From assembly GCF_001861355.1 (NCBI RefSeq), contig NZ_MASN01000040.1, forward strand, positions 62,001-126,000: a stretch of 64,000 bases of DNA. Direction: 5' to 3'. Origin of the DNA: Natrialba sp. SSL1. GTDB lineage: Archaea > Halobacteriota > Halobacteria > Halobacteriales > Natrialbaceae. The notes below the pieces were generated by a model, which was given only the letters and a program-made list of their open reading frames with translations, was not told the origin of the DNA and made no database searches. Positions 1 through 9,887 of this stretch are shown in pieces (within the stretch, counting starts at the first letter, position 1; each line of letters opens with the position of its first letter). The position numbers and the translations under genes are program-made.

Positions 1-1
1 C

Positions 2-1369
2 CACCCCCGATTCGCGACGCCGTACCGCTCGATCGCCATCACCGGTGGCCTGATCATCATCTTCATCATCGGCCTCGGTGAGACAGTCGAGATCCTCTCG
101 AGTGCAGCAAGCGTGCTCCACCTGGTTGTCTACGCGCTGATCAACGCCTCGCTGATCGTCTTCCGGGAGACGAACCCGCCGGAGTACGATCCGGACTTCG
201 AGGTACCGTTCTACCCGTACCTGCCGATTGCCGGTTTCGTCCTCTCGCTCGGGTTGATCTACTACATGGACAACACGGCGACCCTGATCGCCGGCGCGTT
301 CGTCGTCTTCGCAGTTATCTGGTACTTCGCGTACGCGCGAACCAAGACGGATCTCGAGGGACTGCTCGGGACGTACATCCTGGACCGCTCCTCCGAGATG
401 CCTGACGCAGCCGTCACCGCGGCGAGTGCCGTCAAACCCGCCAACGAGGACGAACACACCGTCGTCGTCCCCGTCTCGAATCCACGAACCGAATCCGAAC
501 TGCTCTCGCTCGCGAGCGTGCTGGCGAAGGCAAACGACGGTCGCGTCCAGGCCGTCCACATCGTCGAGGTGCCAGACCAGACGCCACTCGAGGAGGGCTC
601 CGAACACATGCGACGCATCGACGCGGAGTCCCAGAAGCTGATGACGAACGTCGAGCAGAGTACGGAGACGCTCGACGTGCCCGTCGATGTTCGAACGGTC
701 GTCTCCCATCGATCGTTCGACGAGGTGTTCAACGTCGCCCAGCGCGAGAACGCCGACACGGTCGTTATGGGCTGGGGTCCTGACCGACCGTGGTCTGCGG
801 GTCGTGCCGAACGGCCGCTCGACGAGCTTACGCACGATCTGCCGTGTGACTTCCTCGTGCTCAACGACCGCGGCTTCGATCCTGAGCGCGTGCTGGTGCC
901 GACGGCGGGTGGCCCGGACTCCGAACTGAGCGCGGAAGTCGCACGAGAGCTCCGTGAACAGGTCGGTGCGGAGATCACCCTCCTGCACGTCGTTGACGAG
1001 GGGACGAGCCAACAGGACGGCGAAGCGTTCCTGAGCGAGTGGGCCGCTGAGCGCGGACTGGACGATGCGACGATCCGAATCGACACCTCTGGTGACGTCG
1101 AATCTGCGATTGCGACGGCAGCCCGTGACCACTCGCTGGTCGTTATCGGCGCGACCGAACGCGGCCTGCTCTCGCGGCTGTTCCGCGGCTCGCTGGCCTA
1201 CGACGTGGTCAACGAGGTCGACTGTTCGGTCTTGCTCGCCGAACGACCGACCTCGCGATCGCTTCGTGATCGGCTGTTTGGCCGGAAACACGAGCGCACT
1301 GACGGCGACGGCGACACCAACACCAACACCAATACCGACACCGAGAGCAAGCTCGAGAGCGACACCTAA
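2..1369 (+). CDS. APC-type amino-acid permease fused to tandem Usp domains (5' end missing)
   Basis: The reading frame is open to the window edge, so the N-terminal transport helices are lost. About 455 residues remain: the last hydrophobic helices of an amino acid/polyamine/cation permease, including the segment PPEYDPDFEVPFYP that matches the complete paralogue at 7473-9875. Two universal stress protein domains follow, starting near fragment residues 150 (HTVVVPVSNP) and 294 (ERVLVPTAGG). The tail is a D/N/T repeat. The family imports amino acids across the cytoplasmic membrane, and the Usp part should lie in the cytosol as a nucleotide-binding sensor. Substrate cannot be told from the sequence. 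Gene end and family are secure. Confidence 0.88.
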   Translation, partial: HPRFATPYRSIAITGGLIIIFIIGLGETVEILSSAASVLHLVVYALINASLIVFRETNPPEYDPDFEVPFYPYLPIAGFVLSLGLIYYMDNTATLIAGAFVVFAVIWYFAYARTKTDLEGLLGTYILDRSSEMPDAAVTAASAVKPANEDEHTVVVPVSNPRTESELLSLASVLAKANDGRVQAVHIVEVPDQTPLEEGSEHMRRIDAESQKLMTNVEQSTETLDVPVDVRTVVSHRSFDEVFNVAQRENADTVVMGWGPDRPWSAGRAERPLDELTHDLPCDFLVLNDRGFDPERVLVPTAGGPDSELSAEVARELREQVGAEITLLHVVDEGTSQQDGEAFLSEWAAERGLDDATIRIDTSGDVESAIATAARDHSLVVIGATERGLLSRLFRGSLAYDVVNEVDCSVLLAERPTSRSLRDRLFGRKHERTDGDGDTNTNTNTDTESKLESDT

Positions 1370-1379
1370 CCACCCCCGT

Positions 1380-1440
1380 TCTGCCACACTGTCCGCTCTG
1401 CCACACTACCCGTTCTTCCTCACCACCTTTTCTGCCACAC
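1380..1440 (+). repeat. Three copies of TCTGCCACAC after the permease gene
   Basis: The decamer TCTGCCACAC occurs at 1380-1389, 1397-1406 and 1431-1440, just after the permease stop codon. The stretch is C/T-rich with a T4 run before the third copy, so it may include the permease transcription end. The role is not known. Confidence 0.5.
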
Positions 1441-1464
1441 CGTTTCCTGTACCGTTCGGGAACG

Positions 1465-1471
1465 CATATAC
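1465..1471 (+). promoter_or_regulatory. TATA box of nop5
   Basis: CATATAC lies about 28 bases before the nop5 ATG at 1496. That spacing implies transcription starting at or near the start codon, the leaderless arrangement usual in haloarchaea. Confidence 0.5.
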
Positions 1472-1495
1472 GAGCCCGGTCACTACGATAGCAGT

Positions 1496-2446
1496 ATGAC
1501 TGACAGCGCCGCCGCGGAGTCGGCCTGGTTCGCGGCCGTCGATGCCGACGACCTCGAGGACCTCGACACCGTCGACACCGACGCCCACGACACCACCGCC
1601 GTCACCGCGATCCGCGACGGAACCGCCGCCACACCCGACAACTGGCCAGCACTGGCCGTCGAAACCGGCATTGCCGACGACGAGGACGAGTACTACGACC
1701 TGCTGCACACAGCAACGATGGCAGCCACTCGCGCCACCGTCACCGAGCGTGAAGCCGCCGACGACCGCCAGCTCGTCCACGCCGTCCGCGCCATGGACGA
1801 CTGCGAACGCACCGCCAACGAACTCGCCGAACGCCTCGCCGAGTGGGCCGGCACCATCGACGCCGACGCCGGCACCGGCACCGCGTTCGCCCGCGACATC
1901 GTCACTGGCGAGCACGCACTCGAGTCCGGCCACGAACCGATCGCCTCCCTGGCCGAACGCGTCGTCGACCTCGCGAACGAAGCCGACGACCTCCGGGAGT
2001 TCGTCGAGCGCCAGACGCCAACTGTCGCACCGAATCTCGCCGCCCTCGCCGGGCCGGTGCTCGGTGCCCGACTGCTCTCGCTGGCGGGTGGACTCGAGTC
2101 CCTCGCGAAGAAGCCAAGCGGGACGATTCAGGTGCTGGGTGCGGAAGATGCGCTGTTCGCCCACCTTCGCGGGCACGCGAGTTCGCCCAAGCACGGGATT
2201 CTCTACATGCACGACGCAGTTCGCGGGACGCATCCGGACGAGCGCGGCTCTGCGGCCCGTGCCGTCGCGGGGAAGGTCGCGATCGCCGCGCGCGTAGACC
2301 ACTACTCTGGTGAGCGAAAGCCGGAACTGGAGGCAGAACTCGAAGAGCGCGTCGAGACGATTCAGGCGCGGACGACGGCGGCCGACGACAATGGCGATGG
2401 CACTGCCGGCAACGACGCCGAAAATGGAGGCGAGTCCGATGCATAA
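1496..2446 (+). CDS. nop5: Nop5/Nop56-like box C/D RNP scaffold protein
   Basis: This 316-aa protein carries the Nop domain that binds L7Ae-bound box C/D guide RNA. The C-terminal half has the characteristic run GPVLGARLLSLAGGLESL followed by KKPSGTIQVLGAEDALF and a short acidic tail. The N-terminal part, which should contact fibrillarin, is unusually acidic, as expected for a halophile. Together with fibrillarin it forms the sRNP that 2'-O-methylates rRNA and tRNA. The stop codon overlaps the fibrillarin ATG, so the two genes are translationally coupled. Start choice fits a TATA box about 28 bases upstream and a leaderless mRNA. Confidence 0.95.
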   Translation: MTDSAAAESAWFAAVDADDLEDLDTVDTDAHDTTAVTAIRDGTAATPDNWPALAVETGIADDEDEYYDLLHTATMAATRATVTEREAADDRQLVHAVRAMDDCERTANELAERLAEWAGTIDADAGTGTAFARDIVTGEHALESGHEPIASLAERVVDLANEADDLREFVERQTPTVAPNLAALAGPVLGARLLSLAGGLESLAKKPSGTIQVLGAEDALFAHLRGHASSPKHGILYMHDAVRGTHPDERGSAARAVAGKVAIAARVDHYSGERKPELEAELEERVETIQARTTAADDNGDGTAGNDAENGGESDA

Positions 2447-3086
2447 CGCGCTCCCCGACGGCGTCGAGCGCCACGCGTTCGGCGGCGATGGCGACGGTGA
2501 CGGCCGCCTCGCCACCCGGGGCGACCCCGTCTACGGCGAACCGACCGACGGCGAGTGGCGCGCCTGGGACCCTAGCCGCTCGAAACTCGGCGCAATGATC
2601 GAACTCGAGATGGAGACGAATCTGGCGGGCGGCGACACCGTCCTCTATCTCGGCGCGGCGAGCGGAACGACGGTGAGCCACGTCGCGGACTTCGCCGGCC
2701 CAACGTACGCCGTCGAGTTCGCGGCTCGGCCAGCCCGAGACCTCCTTGAGGCGTCGGCCTCGCGTCCACGGCTGTTCCCGCTGCTCGCGGACGCCCGCAA
2801 GCCAGACACCTACGCTCACGTCGTCGAATCGGACATCGACGTCATCGTCCAGGACGTTGCCACGCGCGGGCAGGCGCGAGTTGCACTCGAGAACCGGCGG
2901 TTCCTCGCCGACGACGGCAGACTGCTGTTGGCGGTCAAGGCCCGAAGCGAAGACGTGACGCGCGACCCGGCGGCGGTGTTTGACGACGTGCGCGAAGAAC
3001 TGGAAACTGAGTACGAGGTACTCGATACGAAATCCTTAGAGCGGTACCACGCGGACCATCTGGGGATCGTGGCGCGGCCGCTGTAG
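2439..3086 (+). CDS. flpA: Fibrillarin-like rRNA/tRNA 2'-O-methyltransferase
   Basis: The 215-aa protein is the SAM-dependent catalytic subunit of the archaeal box C/D RNP. The SAM-binding motif VLYLGAASGTTVSH, the segment TYAVEFAARPARDLLE and the late motif DVIVQDVATRGQA are visible. The start at 2439 overlaps the nop5 stop by eight bases and is preceded by GGAGG at 2426-2430, eight bases from the ATG. An upstream in-frame start at 2310 would lie inside nop5 and is not favoured. The nop5-flpA order is the usual archaeal operon. Confidence 0.95.
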   Translation: MHNALPDGVERHAFGGDGDGDGRLATRGDPVYGEPTDGEWRAWDPSRSKLGAMIELEMETNLAGGDTVLYLGAASGTTVSHVADFAGPTYAVEFAARPARDLLEASASRPRLFPLLADARKPDTYAHVVESDIDVIVQDVATRGQARVALENRRFLADDGRLLLAVKARSEDVTRDPAAVFDDVREELETEYEVLDTKSLERYHADHLGIVARPL

Positions 3087-3114
3087 CTGTCGGGTACGGA
3101 GTAGCTGTCGGGTA
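3083..3114 (+). repeat. 14-bp direct repeat at the flpA stop codon
   Basis: GTAGCTGTCGGGTA occurs at 3083-3096 and again at 3101-3114. The first copy includes the fibrillarin stop codon. It looks like a short local duplication; G-rich triplet repeats follow. Confidence 0.7.
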
Positions 3115-3213
3115 GGGAGGGTGGTGATGTAAATGGCGGTGGCGGTGGCAGTGACGGTACCGGTACCGGAAGTGCCGACGACACCAGCAGTTTCGTTCGT
3201 GTTACAGAAAACC

Positions 3214-3221
3214 CATATATA
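3214..3221 (+). promoter_or_regulatory. TATA box of the PQQ-propeller lipoprotein
   Basis: CATATATAG lies about 30-36 bases before the ATG at 3250, giving a leaderless or very short-leader transcript. Confidence 0.55.
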
Positions 3222-3249
3222 GTGATGTCCGACACTCACCAAGAGACGA

Positions 3250-4542
3250 ATGAACGGACCGTGCGACCGACGAGCGTTTCTGGCGAGTGCAGCGACGGGG
3301 AGCATGCTCGGGCTGGCGGGCTGTCTCTCCGACGATGCTGAACAGGTGAGTACCGACGACGTGACGCCGTCGGTTCCGTCGGCCGATCCGGATGCGGACG
3401 TTTCCTGGGAGTCGTTCCAGTACGACGCGGGGAACACCGGTCACGCACCGGGCGTCGGCCCGACAGCCGAGGTAGAGACACTGTGGGAGTTCCCGACAGA
3501 CAACAGTGTCTACAGCAGCCCCGTCGTCGTCGACGGGACAGTGTACGTCGGCAGCATGGACGGCTCACTGTACGCACTCGAGTCGGACACCGGCGACGAG
3601 CGCTGGTCGTTCGCGACTGGCGAGTCGATCACGAGCAGTCCGTCGGTGGTCGACGGAACGGTCTACGTCGGGAGTATGGACGGGACGGTGTACGCGCTGC
3701 CGGCAGACGAGGACGGAACGCAGCCGGAACCGACGTGGACGTTCGAGACCGACGAAGGTGTCGCCGCAAGTCCAACCGTTGCTGACGGCGTCGTCTACGT
3801 CGGCAGCAACGATGGCCACCTCTACGCGCTCGACGCCGACGACGGCGAACTGCTGTGGGCGTTCGAGGCCGAAGACTCCGTCATGCGTGCACCTGCGGTC
3901 GCAGACGGGTCCGTCTATTTCGGGAGTACGGACCACTCGCTCTACGCGGTCGACATCGAGACGGCTGAAGAACAGTGGCCTGGCGCTGCTAATGGCGACG
4001 AAACCGATAATCCGATCGACGAACGCTGGCGCGTCGAGACGGACGACCGGATTCAGAGCAGGCCGACCGTCGCAGACGGCGTCGTCTACGTCGGCAGCAA
4101 CGACGATCTGCTGTACGCAGTCGAGGCTGACTCGGGCGACATCCGGTGGACGTTCCAGACAGGTGGCTCGGTCACGGCGAGTCCGGCCGTCACGGAACAC
4201 GCAGTCTACGCCGCGAGCTTCGATAACTACGTCCACGCCCTCTCGCCAACTGCAGGACCGGAGCCAGACGATGACGATGAGACTGCGAGCCCCGAGACGT
4301 ACTTCTGGGCCGAGAGCGGCTTTCAGGGAGTCCGAAGCAGTCCGGTCGTCGTCGGTGACGCACTCTACGTCGGCAACGAGGACGGCACCGTGCGATCGCT
4401 GTCGGCGGAGACGGGCGAGACGAACTGGCAGTTCACGACAGAGGGCTGGGTCGCCGCCAGCCCCGCGGTCGTCGACGGCGTCGTCTACGTCGGCAGCGGC
4501 GACGGATCGGTGTACGCACTCGCCGAGACGGACAGTAGTTAA
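3250..4542 (+). CDS. Tat-exported PQQ-like beta-propeller lipoprotein
   Basis: The 430-aa protein begins with a twin-arginine-type signal (CDRRAFLASAATG) and a lipobox LAGC near residue 25, so it is likely lipid-anchored outside the membrane. The rest is a run of PQQ-like propeller repeats, each with the pattern VVDGTVYVGSxDGxLYAL followed by GxxxW. At least seven repeats can be counted, enough for one closed propeller. Such proteins may bind a quinone cofactor, act as a scaffold like BamB, or bind sugars; no catalytic Asp/Ca site of a quinoprotein dehydrogenase was recognised. It stands alone, convergent with the trkH operon. Confidence 0.85.
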   Translation: MNGPCDRRAFLASAATGSMLGLAGCLSDDAEQVSTDDVTPSVPSADPDADVSWESFQYDAGNTGHAPGVGPTAEVETLWEFPTDNSVYSSPVVVDGTVYVGSMDGSLYALESDTGDERWSFATGESITSSPSVVDGTVYVGSMDGTVYALPADEDGTQPEPTWTFETDEGVAASPTVADGVVYVGSNDGHLYALDADDGELLWAFEAEDSVMRAPAVADGSVYFGSTDHSLYAVDIETAEEQWPGAANGDETDNPIDERWRVETDDRIQSRPTVADGVVYVGSNDDLLYAVEADSGDIRWTFQTGGSVTASPAVTEHAVYAASFDNYVHALSPTAGPEPDDDDETASPETYFWAESGFQGVRSSPVVVGDALYVGNEDGTVRSLSAETGETNWQFTTEGWVAASPAVVDGVVYVGSGDGSVYALAETDSS

Positions 4543-4557
4543 CTACCACTGCCCGGC

Positions 4558-6075
4558 TCACGACCGCCAGTACGCCCGCGTCAATAACACAAGCACCGGG
4601 AACAGTTCTAGCCGGCCGATCCACATATAGAGAATCATGAGCAACTTCGAGGTCTCGGGGAAGTCGCCGTAGCCCGCCATCGGTCCCACAACACCGAACC
4701 CGGGCCCAATGTTTCCGAGCGTCGCAATGGACGCGCTAACGAGGTCGATCGTGCCGATATCGTAGCCGACGCGTGCGGTATCGACCGCGAGGAGCACGAT
4801 GCCGACCAAGAATATCGCGACGTACAGCAGCGTAAACGCGTAGATCCCACGAATCGCCTCCTCGTCGAGCACCTTGCCGTTCATGCGAACCGGTCGCACT
4901 GCTTCCGGGTGGATCGACGTAAACACCTCCCGACGAAGTGACTTGAGAATCACCAGCCAGCGAAGCATCTTGATCCCGCCACCCGTCGACCCCGTACTGC
5001 CGCCCAGAAACATCACGAACAGCAAGAGCGCCTGTGCCGGGCCGCTCCACGCGTCGAAATCGACGCTCGCGTACCCCGTCGAGTTCGTCAACGACACGAT
5101 CTGGAACGCCGCGTGGCGCAGGCTGGACTCGAGTCCCGGATCTGGACCGACGTCACTGGCTGTGACTGCGAGCACGGCGGTCAGCAGCAGCGTCATCCCG
5201 GTGACAACGCCGAGATAGAATCGGAACTCGGTGTCGTTGATGAGTGCCCTGCGGTCACCTGCGAGCATGTGCCACCAGAGGACGAAGTTGACGCCCGCGA
5301 TGAACATGAACGGGATCACGAGCCACTGCACGGCCGGCGAGAAGGCAGCCATGCTGTCGGCTTCGGGGGAGAACCCACCAGTCGGCAGCGTCGTAAAGCC
5401 GTGTGCGATGGCGTTGTACGCGTCCATCTCCGGCGCGTAGCCCGTGAGGTGGAGACCGTACAACAGTGCGATGTACAGCAGCGTAAAGCCGATGTACGCG
5501 AGCCAGAGCACGCGAGCCGTCTCGGCGATGTGTGGCGTGAGCTTCGAGACGCCGGGTCCCGGCGTCTCGGCTTCCATCAACTGTGCGCCACCGACGGCCA
5601 GCTGTGAGAGAATTGCGACGGCGAGGACGATGATTCCCATCCCGCCGAGCCACTGTGTGAGCTGTCGCCACAGCATGATCGCGTGGGAGTGCTCCTCGAC
5701 GGAGATCGTCTCCATCACCGTCGCGCCGGTCGTCGTGAAGCCGCTCATGCTCTCGAAGAGTGCGTTGGTCGGGTGGGAAATTGCCCCAGTTCCCGCGAGG
5801 ATGTACGGTAACGCGCCAAAGATCGACGCGAACAGCCAGGTGAACGCCACGACGAAGAACGCTTCTCGCGCACCGGGTGTTGGGTCAGGATCGAGTTGAC
5901 GGAGAAGGAGGCCGAATCCGGCAGTGGCCGCCATCGAGACGACAAACACCCACAGATCCTCACCATACAGCAGGGCAGTGACGATCGGCACGATAAACGC
6001 AATCGAGAGCAGGGCAAGTAGTGTTCCAACGAGTGCTAGCCCTGCCCGCAGATTGACGTGAAGGCGACGCCGCAT
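4558..6075 (-). CDS. trkH: TrkH-type potassium uptake channel/transporter subunit
   Basis: This 505-aa membrane protein has the four pore repeats of the SKT superfamily. The selectivity-filter segments GFTTTGATVM, LPTGGFSPEAD, NSTGYASVDF and NIGPGFGVVG each keep the key glycine. It should conduct K+ (possibly with Na+ or H+) into the cell under control of the cytosolic TrkA. The start codon overlaps the stop of trkA by one base, so the pair is translationally coupled on the minus strand. The complete ORF contrasts with the frameshifted paralogue at 11444-12986. Confidence 0.94.
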   Translation of the reverse strand: MRRRLHVNLRAGLALVGTLLALLSIAFIVPIVTALLYGEDLWVFVVSMAATAGFGLLLRQLDPDPTPGAREAFFVVAFTWLFASIFGALPYILAGTGAISHPTNALFESMSGFTTTGATVMETISVEEHSHAIMLWRQLTQWLGGMGIIVLAVAILSQLAVGGAQLMEAETPGPGVSKLTPHIAETARVLWLAYIGFTLLYIALLYGLHLTGYAPEMDAYNAIAHGFTTLPTGGFSPEADSMAAFSPAVQWLVIPFMFIAGVNFVLWWHMLAGDRRALINDTEFRFYLGVVTGMTLLLTAVLAVTASDVGPDPGLESSLRHAAFQIVSLTNSTGYASVDFDAWSGPAQALLLFVMFLGGSTGSTGGGIKMLRWLVILKSLRREVFTSIHPEAVRPVRMNGKVLDEEAIRGIYAFTLLYVAIFLVGIVLLAVDTARVGYDIGTIDLVSASIATLGNIGPGFGVVGPMAGYGDFPETSKLLMILYMWIGRLELFPVLVLLTRAYWRS

Positions 6076-7409
6076 CAGATCACCTGTGAAACCTCATCCA
6101 ACACCGCGGAGTCAACGAAAACGACGACGTGGTCGCCGGGTTGAACGACCGTCGTCCCGCGCGGCGTGACGAGACGACCGCCTCTCGAGATCGCACCAAT
6201 CACGACCCCGTCAGGGAGATCCGCGGTCGCGTCGGCAATCTCTCGACCCGTCAGAACGCTGTTCTGGCCGGCTTCGATTTCGATCACTTCTGCCCGGTCG
6301 TGCTCGAGCATCGCGATCTTTTCCGTATGATCCGTCCGGGTGAACCGGACGATCTCTTCGGCGGTTTCCTCGCGCGGGTTGATCGCGACGTCGATACCCA
6401 CCGTTTCGAAGAGTTCCGCGTACTCGAGATTCTCGATTACTGCGACGGTCCGGTCGACGCCGAGTCGGCGCGCGAGCAAGGAGACGAGCAGGTTCTTCTC
6501 GTCGCCGTCGAGCGCCGCAACGACGATGTCCGCCTCGTCGACGTGTTCGCGCGCGAGGAACTCGGCGTCCGTGGCGTCGTTTTCCATTACCATCGTGTTC
6601 GGCAGGGCTTCGGCACACTCGCGAGCGCGGTCGTGGTCCTGTTCGATCAGCCGCGGGTTGAACCCGTGCTCTTCGAACTCGCGAGCGGTCTGAAAGCCGA
6701 TCTCGCTCGCGCCGACGATAACGACCTCGTCAGCGTCGGTGTCGTGGGTACAGACGATGTCGTCGGCGAACCCGGTCACGGACTCGGGACTGCCGATGAC
6801 GACGATTCGATCGCCCGCCTGAATGCTCGTCTCGCCGGTTGCAACGATCATCTCCTCGCCGCGGAAGATGGCGGCGAACGTCAGCGAATCGTACTGGTCT
6901 GCCTCCCTGACCGTCGAACCGGCGACGGGGCTGTTCGGTCCGATCTCGAACTCGGCCATCCGGACGAGCCCGCCGGCGAACATGTTGACGTCCTGTGCGG
7001 CCGGTAGGCCCGAAATCCGGAAAATCGTCTGGGCGGTCAGCAGGTCCGTACAGACCATGAAGTCGACGCCGAAGGCCCCTTCCGAACCGGTCCACGTCTC
7101 GAGAAGGGTCCGTCGTCTCACCCGAGCGATGGTGAAGGTGTCGCCGTTCGCTTTCGCAGCTCCACAGATGACGACGTTCGACTCGTCGTCGTCGGTGCAG
7201 GCGATCACCAACCCAGCGTCGTCGAGGCCGGCCTGGCGGAGCGTCTCGAGTTTTGTTCCGTCTCCCTGAATCGCGAGCACGTCGAGCCCGTACGTCAGTT
7301 CCTCGACCGTCTCTGCGTCGCGGTCGACGACGACGACGTCGTGCGACGATTCCAGATTGGCGGCGATCGATCGGCCAACCTCGCCAGCACCCACGACGAT
7401 TACGCGCAT
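6075..7409 (-). CDS. trkA: TrkA, two-domain RCK regulatory subunit of Trk potassium uptake
   Basis: The 444-aa protein contains two tandem RCK_N/RCK_C units. The first nucleotide-binding motif is MRVIVVGAGEVG at the N-terminus and the second is VVIVGASEIG about half way. Each Rossmann domain is followed by an RCK_C ligand domain. It binds NAD(H)/ATP and gates TrkH at the membrane. The start at 7409 is preferred over an upstream TTG because a GGAGAGGTG ribosome site lies just before it. It follows the permease-Usp gene by about 60 bases on the same strand and overlaps trkH. Confidence 0.93.
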   Translation of the reverse strand: MRVIVVGAGEVGRSIAANLESSHDVVVVDRDAETVEELTYGLDVLAIQGDGTKLETLRQAGLDDAGLVIACTDDDESNVVICGAAKANGDTFTIARVRRRTLLETWTGSEGAFGVDFMVCTDLLTAQTIFRISGLPAAQDVNMFAGGLVRMAEFEIGPNSPVAGSTVREADQYDSLTFAAIFRGEEMIVATGETSIQAGDRIVVIGSPESVTGFADDIVCTHDTDADEVVIVGASEIGFQTAREFEEHGFNPRLIEQDHDRARECAEALPNTMVMENDATDAEFLAREHVDEADIVVAALDGDEKNLLVSLLARRLGVDRTVAVIENLEYAELFETVGIDVAINPREETAEEIVRFTRTDHTEKIAMLEHDRAEVIEIEAGQNSVLTGREIADATADLPDGVVIGAISRGGRLVTPRGTTVVQPGDHVVVFVDSAVLDEVSQVI

Positions 7410-7472
7410 TCCACACTCACCTCTCCCATGCAAACATCGTCTCTCATGGATACTAGTGTAGCCATCGATTGG

Positions 7473-9875
7473 TCACCGTTCGAGTCGTTGGACCAGTGCT
7501 TGCCGGAACGTTCGGGGCGTTCTGGTCTCTCCTCTGGCCATGAGGACCGTTCCGTCGTGTTCCTGTTCGAGTTGCTGTGGGATCGATCCGTACAGCGCCT
7601 GTGCGACCGTGCTCGTTCCCGTTGCCCCGACGCAGATTGTGTCGTAGGTAAGCACCGCCTCAACGAGGGCCTCCCGGACATCCTCGTCGATGACGACGCG
7701 GGACTCGAACTCGTCGTCCGCGAGATCGGCCGTTTGCGCGACATCTGCGATCGTTTCGCGACCGATCGCAGTCGGGTCGAGCGCGACGTCGTCCGTTGCG
7801 TCCGCATCCACGGCCACATCCTCATCCTCGTTTTCGCCTTCGCCCTCGCCTTCGCGCTTTCTTTCGTCTTCAACTGTCCCTTCCGTCGCAGTATCGGCCG
7901 TTGCTACCATCCCACCGTCCGGTTCCACCGGCGGCTGCACGTTCAACAGCGTCACCGAGCTCTCGGGGAACGCCCGCCGAAGCTCGCCCGCTCGGCGCGC
8001 AGCAGCTGGCGCGTGCGGTCCGCTCCCGGCAAGTGCAACGATGTCCCCCGGTTCCTCCGTGGGATCTCGAACGAGCGTCACGTCACACGGAGCGCGCTCG
8101 AGTACCGGATCGATCGTCGAACCAAAGAGCACGTCTCGGCGACGGCGCTCACCCGCCCAGCCGAGGACGATGTGAGCTGCCGCCTCCTCCTCGAGTACCG
8201 AGAGAATCGTTTCACCCGCGTTTCGGCCGACGATCGCGCGCGTTCTGATATGCACGTCTAGATCGTCGGCGGCCTCGATGGTTCGGTCCAGGAGTGTGCG
8301 CTGGTTCTCGACGCGCTCTTCTTCGAACTCGATCTGCGACGGCGAGGTCTGTGGCGGGACCTCGATGACGTTGACGGCAACGAGTTCAGCATCCTGGTCC
8401 TGACTCGCAGCGCTCGCAGCAGCATATCTGATCAATGGCCGCTGCGTTTCAGGGTTCGAAACGGGGACGACGACGCGGTAGACATCGTTCTCCGGGCGTT
8501 CCTCGTCCGCCGGCGCGACGGCCTCACCGATTAACGTCGTCGAAATCGCCTGTTCTTTCGCGTAGAAGACGTACCAGCCGATGCTGACGACGATAATGCC
8601 AACGCCGATCAGCTGAACGGTAAGTGACATCTGGACCAACACGACGAGACACGCGACGAAGCCAAGCACCGGGACGAGCGGATACAGCCCCGCCGGGATC
8701 CGGAAGTCCGGGTCGTACTCCGCCGGCTCCGCGCGTCTGAGGACGACGACCGCGATGTGGACGAGCGCGTACGTAATGAGGAACATGAAGCTCGCCACGT
8801 CCGCGAGCGTGTCGATCGGGAGCGGGCTTGCGATCAGTGCAAGGATAATTGCCCCCGTCGCGAGAATCGCGCGGTACGGCGTCCGATACCGGTCGTGGAT
8901 GTCGTTGAGCCAGTTCGTCAGAATCTGATCTCGGCCCATCGCGTAGTTGACCCGCGCAGCCGAGAGAATCGACGCGTTCGCCGAGGAAATCGTCGCCAGG
9001 ATCGCACCGGCGATCATCACGACCGAGCCAACCGTGGCGAACTCGAGTGTGTACTCGCCCACGGTGAGCGAGCCGAACATGCCTGCGGCGGTCGCGGCGA
9101 CGTCTGCGACGGGCACGTCGGAGGCTTCGAGCTCTGGAACCGGGAGGAGACCGGTGCTGACGAGCATGACGAGGACGTACAGCGCCGTCGGTGTGAGGAC
9201 GGCCGCGATCATCGACAGTGGGAGGTTCCGTCCCGGATCTTTGATCTCCTCAGCGCTGGTGGCGACCACCTCGAAGCCGATGAACGCGACGAACACCGTG
9301 CCGACCGTGGCGCCGACAGCTCCCCAGCCATCCGGTGCGAACGGATCGAGCAGCGTCGTATCGATACGCGCGATTCCAACGGTGATGAAGACGAGGATCA
9401 GGAGGACGAGCAGGATGACGATGACGTTCTGGAGCGAGCCGGTTTCCTTGACGCCGCGGTAGTTAACGGCGACGAGGAGTGCGGCCATGCCCAGAGCGGC
9501 GACGACGACGGCGGGCGCACCCGACGACTGATCGAGCAGGTACTGGCCGAAGCCGAGCATGTAGAACGCGGTCGCAAACATCAGTCCGGCCCACATACCC
9601 CAGCCGACGATCGTACCGAAGAAACTGCCGAGCGCGTGGTTGACGTAGTAGTAGCTACCACCAGCTTTCGGCATACCAGTTGCCAGTTCTGAAAGTGAAA
9701 GAGCCGCTAGCAGTGCGACGAGTCCGCCGACCGCGAACGAAATCATGCTCGCGGGACCGGCGCTTTCGGCGACGATGCCCGGCAGAACGAAAATACCGGC
9801 TCCGATCATAGTGCCGAGGCCGAGCGTGTACGCTTCGAGGAAGCCGAGATCACGTGCGAGTTCCTGGTCAGACAT
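7473..9875 (-). CDS. APC-type amino-acid permease fused to tandem Usp domains
   Basis: About 800 residues. The N-terminal 440 residues form a twelve-helix permease with the family signature GLGTMIGAGIFVLPG near the start. The cytoplasmic C-terminal 350 residues carry two Usp domains; the first starts at YRVVVPVSNPETQRP and the second is interrupted by an acidic low-complexity insert (EGEGEGENEDEDVAVDAD). The architecture matches the truncated gene at the left edge. It is upstream of trkA and trkH on the same strand, which suggests co-expression with potassium uptake. A GTG at 9887 is an alternative start; the ATG at 9875 is preferred by position relative to a TATA-like CTATTC about 30 bases upstream. 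Confidence 0.9.
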   Translation of the reverse strand: MSDQELARDLGFLEAYTLGLGTMIGAGIFVLPGIVAESAGPASMISFAVGGLVALLAALSLSELATGMPKAGGSYYYVNHALGSFFGTIVGWGMWAGLMFATAFYMLGFGQYLLDQSSGAPAVVVAALGMAALLVAVNYRGVKETGSLQNVIVILLVLLILVFITVGIARIDTTLLDPFAPDGWGAVGATVGTVFVAFIGFEVVATSAEEIKDPGRNLPLSMIAAVLTPTALYVLVMLVSTGLLPVPELEASDVPVADVAATAAGMFGSLTVGEYTLEFATVGSVVMIAGAILATISSANASILSAARVNYAMGRDQILTNWLNDIHDRYRTPYRAILATGAIILALIASPLPIDTLADVASFMFLITYALVHIAVVVLRRAEPAEYDPDFRIPAGLYPLVPVLGFVACLVVLVQMSLTVQLIGVGIIVVSIGWYVFYAKEQAISTTLIGEAVAPADEERPENDVYRVVVPVSNPETQRPLIRYAAASAASQDQDAELVAVNVIEVPPQTSPSQIEFEEERVENQRTLLDRTIEAADDLDVHIRTRAIVGRNAGETILSVLEEEAAAHIVLGWAGERRRRDVLFGSTIDPVLERAPCDVTLVRDPTEEPGDIVALAGSGPHAPAAARRAGELRRAFPESSVTLLNVQPPVEPDGGMVATADTATEGTVEDERKREGEGEGENEDEDVAVDADATDDVALDPTAIGRETIADVAQTADLADDEFESRVVIDEDVREALVEAVLTYDTICVGATGTSTVAQALYGSIPQQLEQEHDGTVLMARGETRTPRTFRQALVQRLER

Positions 9876-9887
9876 AGACACTGACAC

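Noticed and set aside
1406-2515. 369-codon minus-strand frame opposite nop5
   Set aside because: Long antisense frames arise from the GC-rich codon pattern; the plus strand encodes the clear Nop5 and fibrillarin proteins.
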